A stretch of 5,700 nucleotides of DNA from Dehalococcoidia bacterium (GTDB taxonomy: Bacteria > Chloroflexota > Dehalococcoidia > Lucifugimonadales > UBA3495), in the NCBI GenBank assembly GCA_022823105.1, contig JAJDXU010000167.1:1-5700 (forward strand), in the 5' to 3' direction. Shown here piece by piece: positions 5,623 to 5,700 of this stretch. A model generated the notes under the pieces. The model saw only the letters and a list, made by a program, of their open reading frames with translations, searched no databases and was not told the DNA's origin. Numbering within the stretch: position 1 is the first letter of the stretch; every line of letters begins with the position of its first letter. A program made the position numbers and the translations under genes.

Positions 5623-5700
5623 ATGGAGTTCGGCGTCACGGTACCCAACAACTGGGGGATTGAGGACCCGCAGGAGGTCATCCGGTTCGGCACGCTGGCC
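5623..5700 (+). CDS. LLM class oxidoreductase, N-terminus only (3' end outside window)
   Basis: Only the first 26 residues are visible: MEFGVTVPNNWGIEDP followed by QEVIRFGTLA. This is the usual opening of luciferase-like (LLM) F420- or FMN-dependent oxidoreductases: a first beta strand of the form M.FGVTVP, a variable loop, then the helix that normally continues as AEELGYDSVWV. It is similar in layout to the first strand and helix of the LLM enzyme at 2099-3058 but not identical, so it is a second family member and not a duplication. ATG 5623 follows AAGGAG (5610-5615) at seven bases, a strong ribosome binding site. Subfamily and substrate cannot be judged from this fragment. Confidence 0.75.
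   Translation, partial: MEFGVTVPNNWGIEDPQEVIRFGTLA

Noticed and set aside
1..5700. tRNA, rRNA, CRISPR array, insertion sequence or phage attachment site
   Set aside because: No repeat-spacer pattern, transposase motif, terminal inverted repeats or tRNA-like clover-leaf was seen; intergenic gaps are all under 120 bases.

Overview
The window is a dense, GC-rich (roughly 63-65% by hand sampling) bacterial stretch with every credible gene on the + strand: eight protein genes, of which the first lacks its 5' end and the last its 3' end. No RNA gene, insertion sequence, CRISPR array or origin was found. The gene set is a short-chain dehydrogenase (SDR), two luciferase-like (LLM) F420/FMN oxidoreductases, a DUF4058 protein, an APH-type small-molecule kinase, lumazine synthase and an AIM24-family protein. 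Together with the G-rich coding strand, this suggests an environmental Chloroflexota genome of the SAR202/Dehalococcoidia kind, where LLM and SDR genes are often expanded. That placement is inference from gene content; no marker gene here fixes the taxonomy.

Layout. Positions 1-366 hold the C-terminal part of an HD-domain protein that looks like the PhnZ/TmpB/MIOX-type diiron oxygenases more than a plain phosphohydrolase. Two bases after its stop begins an SDR (369-1217), so those two are very probably translationally coupled. A DUF4058 protein (1247-2044), an LLM oxidoreductase (2099-3058) and an APH-superfamily kinase whose N-lobe resembles methylthioribose kinase (3096-4190) follow with gaps of 29, 54 and 37 bases. 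These five could be one transcript. A 116-base gap then carries a plausible sigma70-type promoter and leads to ribH (4307-4780), read from a TTG start. An AIM24/TIGR00266 protein (4853-5542) follows, and after an 80-base gap with a small hairpin a second LLM oxidoreductase begins (5623 onward).

How they may work together. The SDR, the HD protein and the LLM enzymes look like oxidative catabolism of small organic compounds, with nicotinamide, diiron and F420/FMN cofactors respectively. RibH uses 5-amino-6-ribitylaminouracil, the intermediate shared by riboflavin and F420 synthesis, so its position between LLM genes is metabolically sensible. There is no proof of a dedicated pathway, and I see no clear-cut new system. 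The best leads are the HD protein with an altered substrate-site position, a lumazine synthase with a replaced phosphate-site lysine, the MTR-kinase-like chimera and the lower-GC DUF4058 gene.
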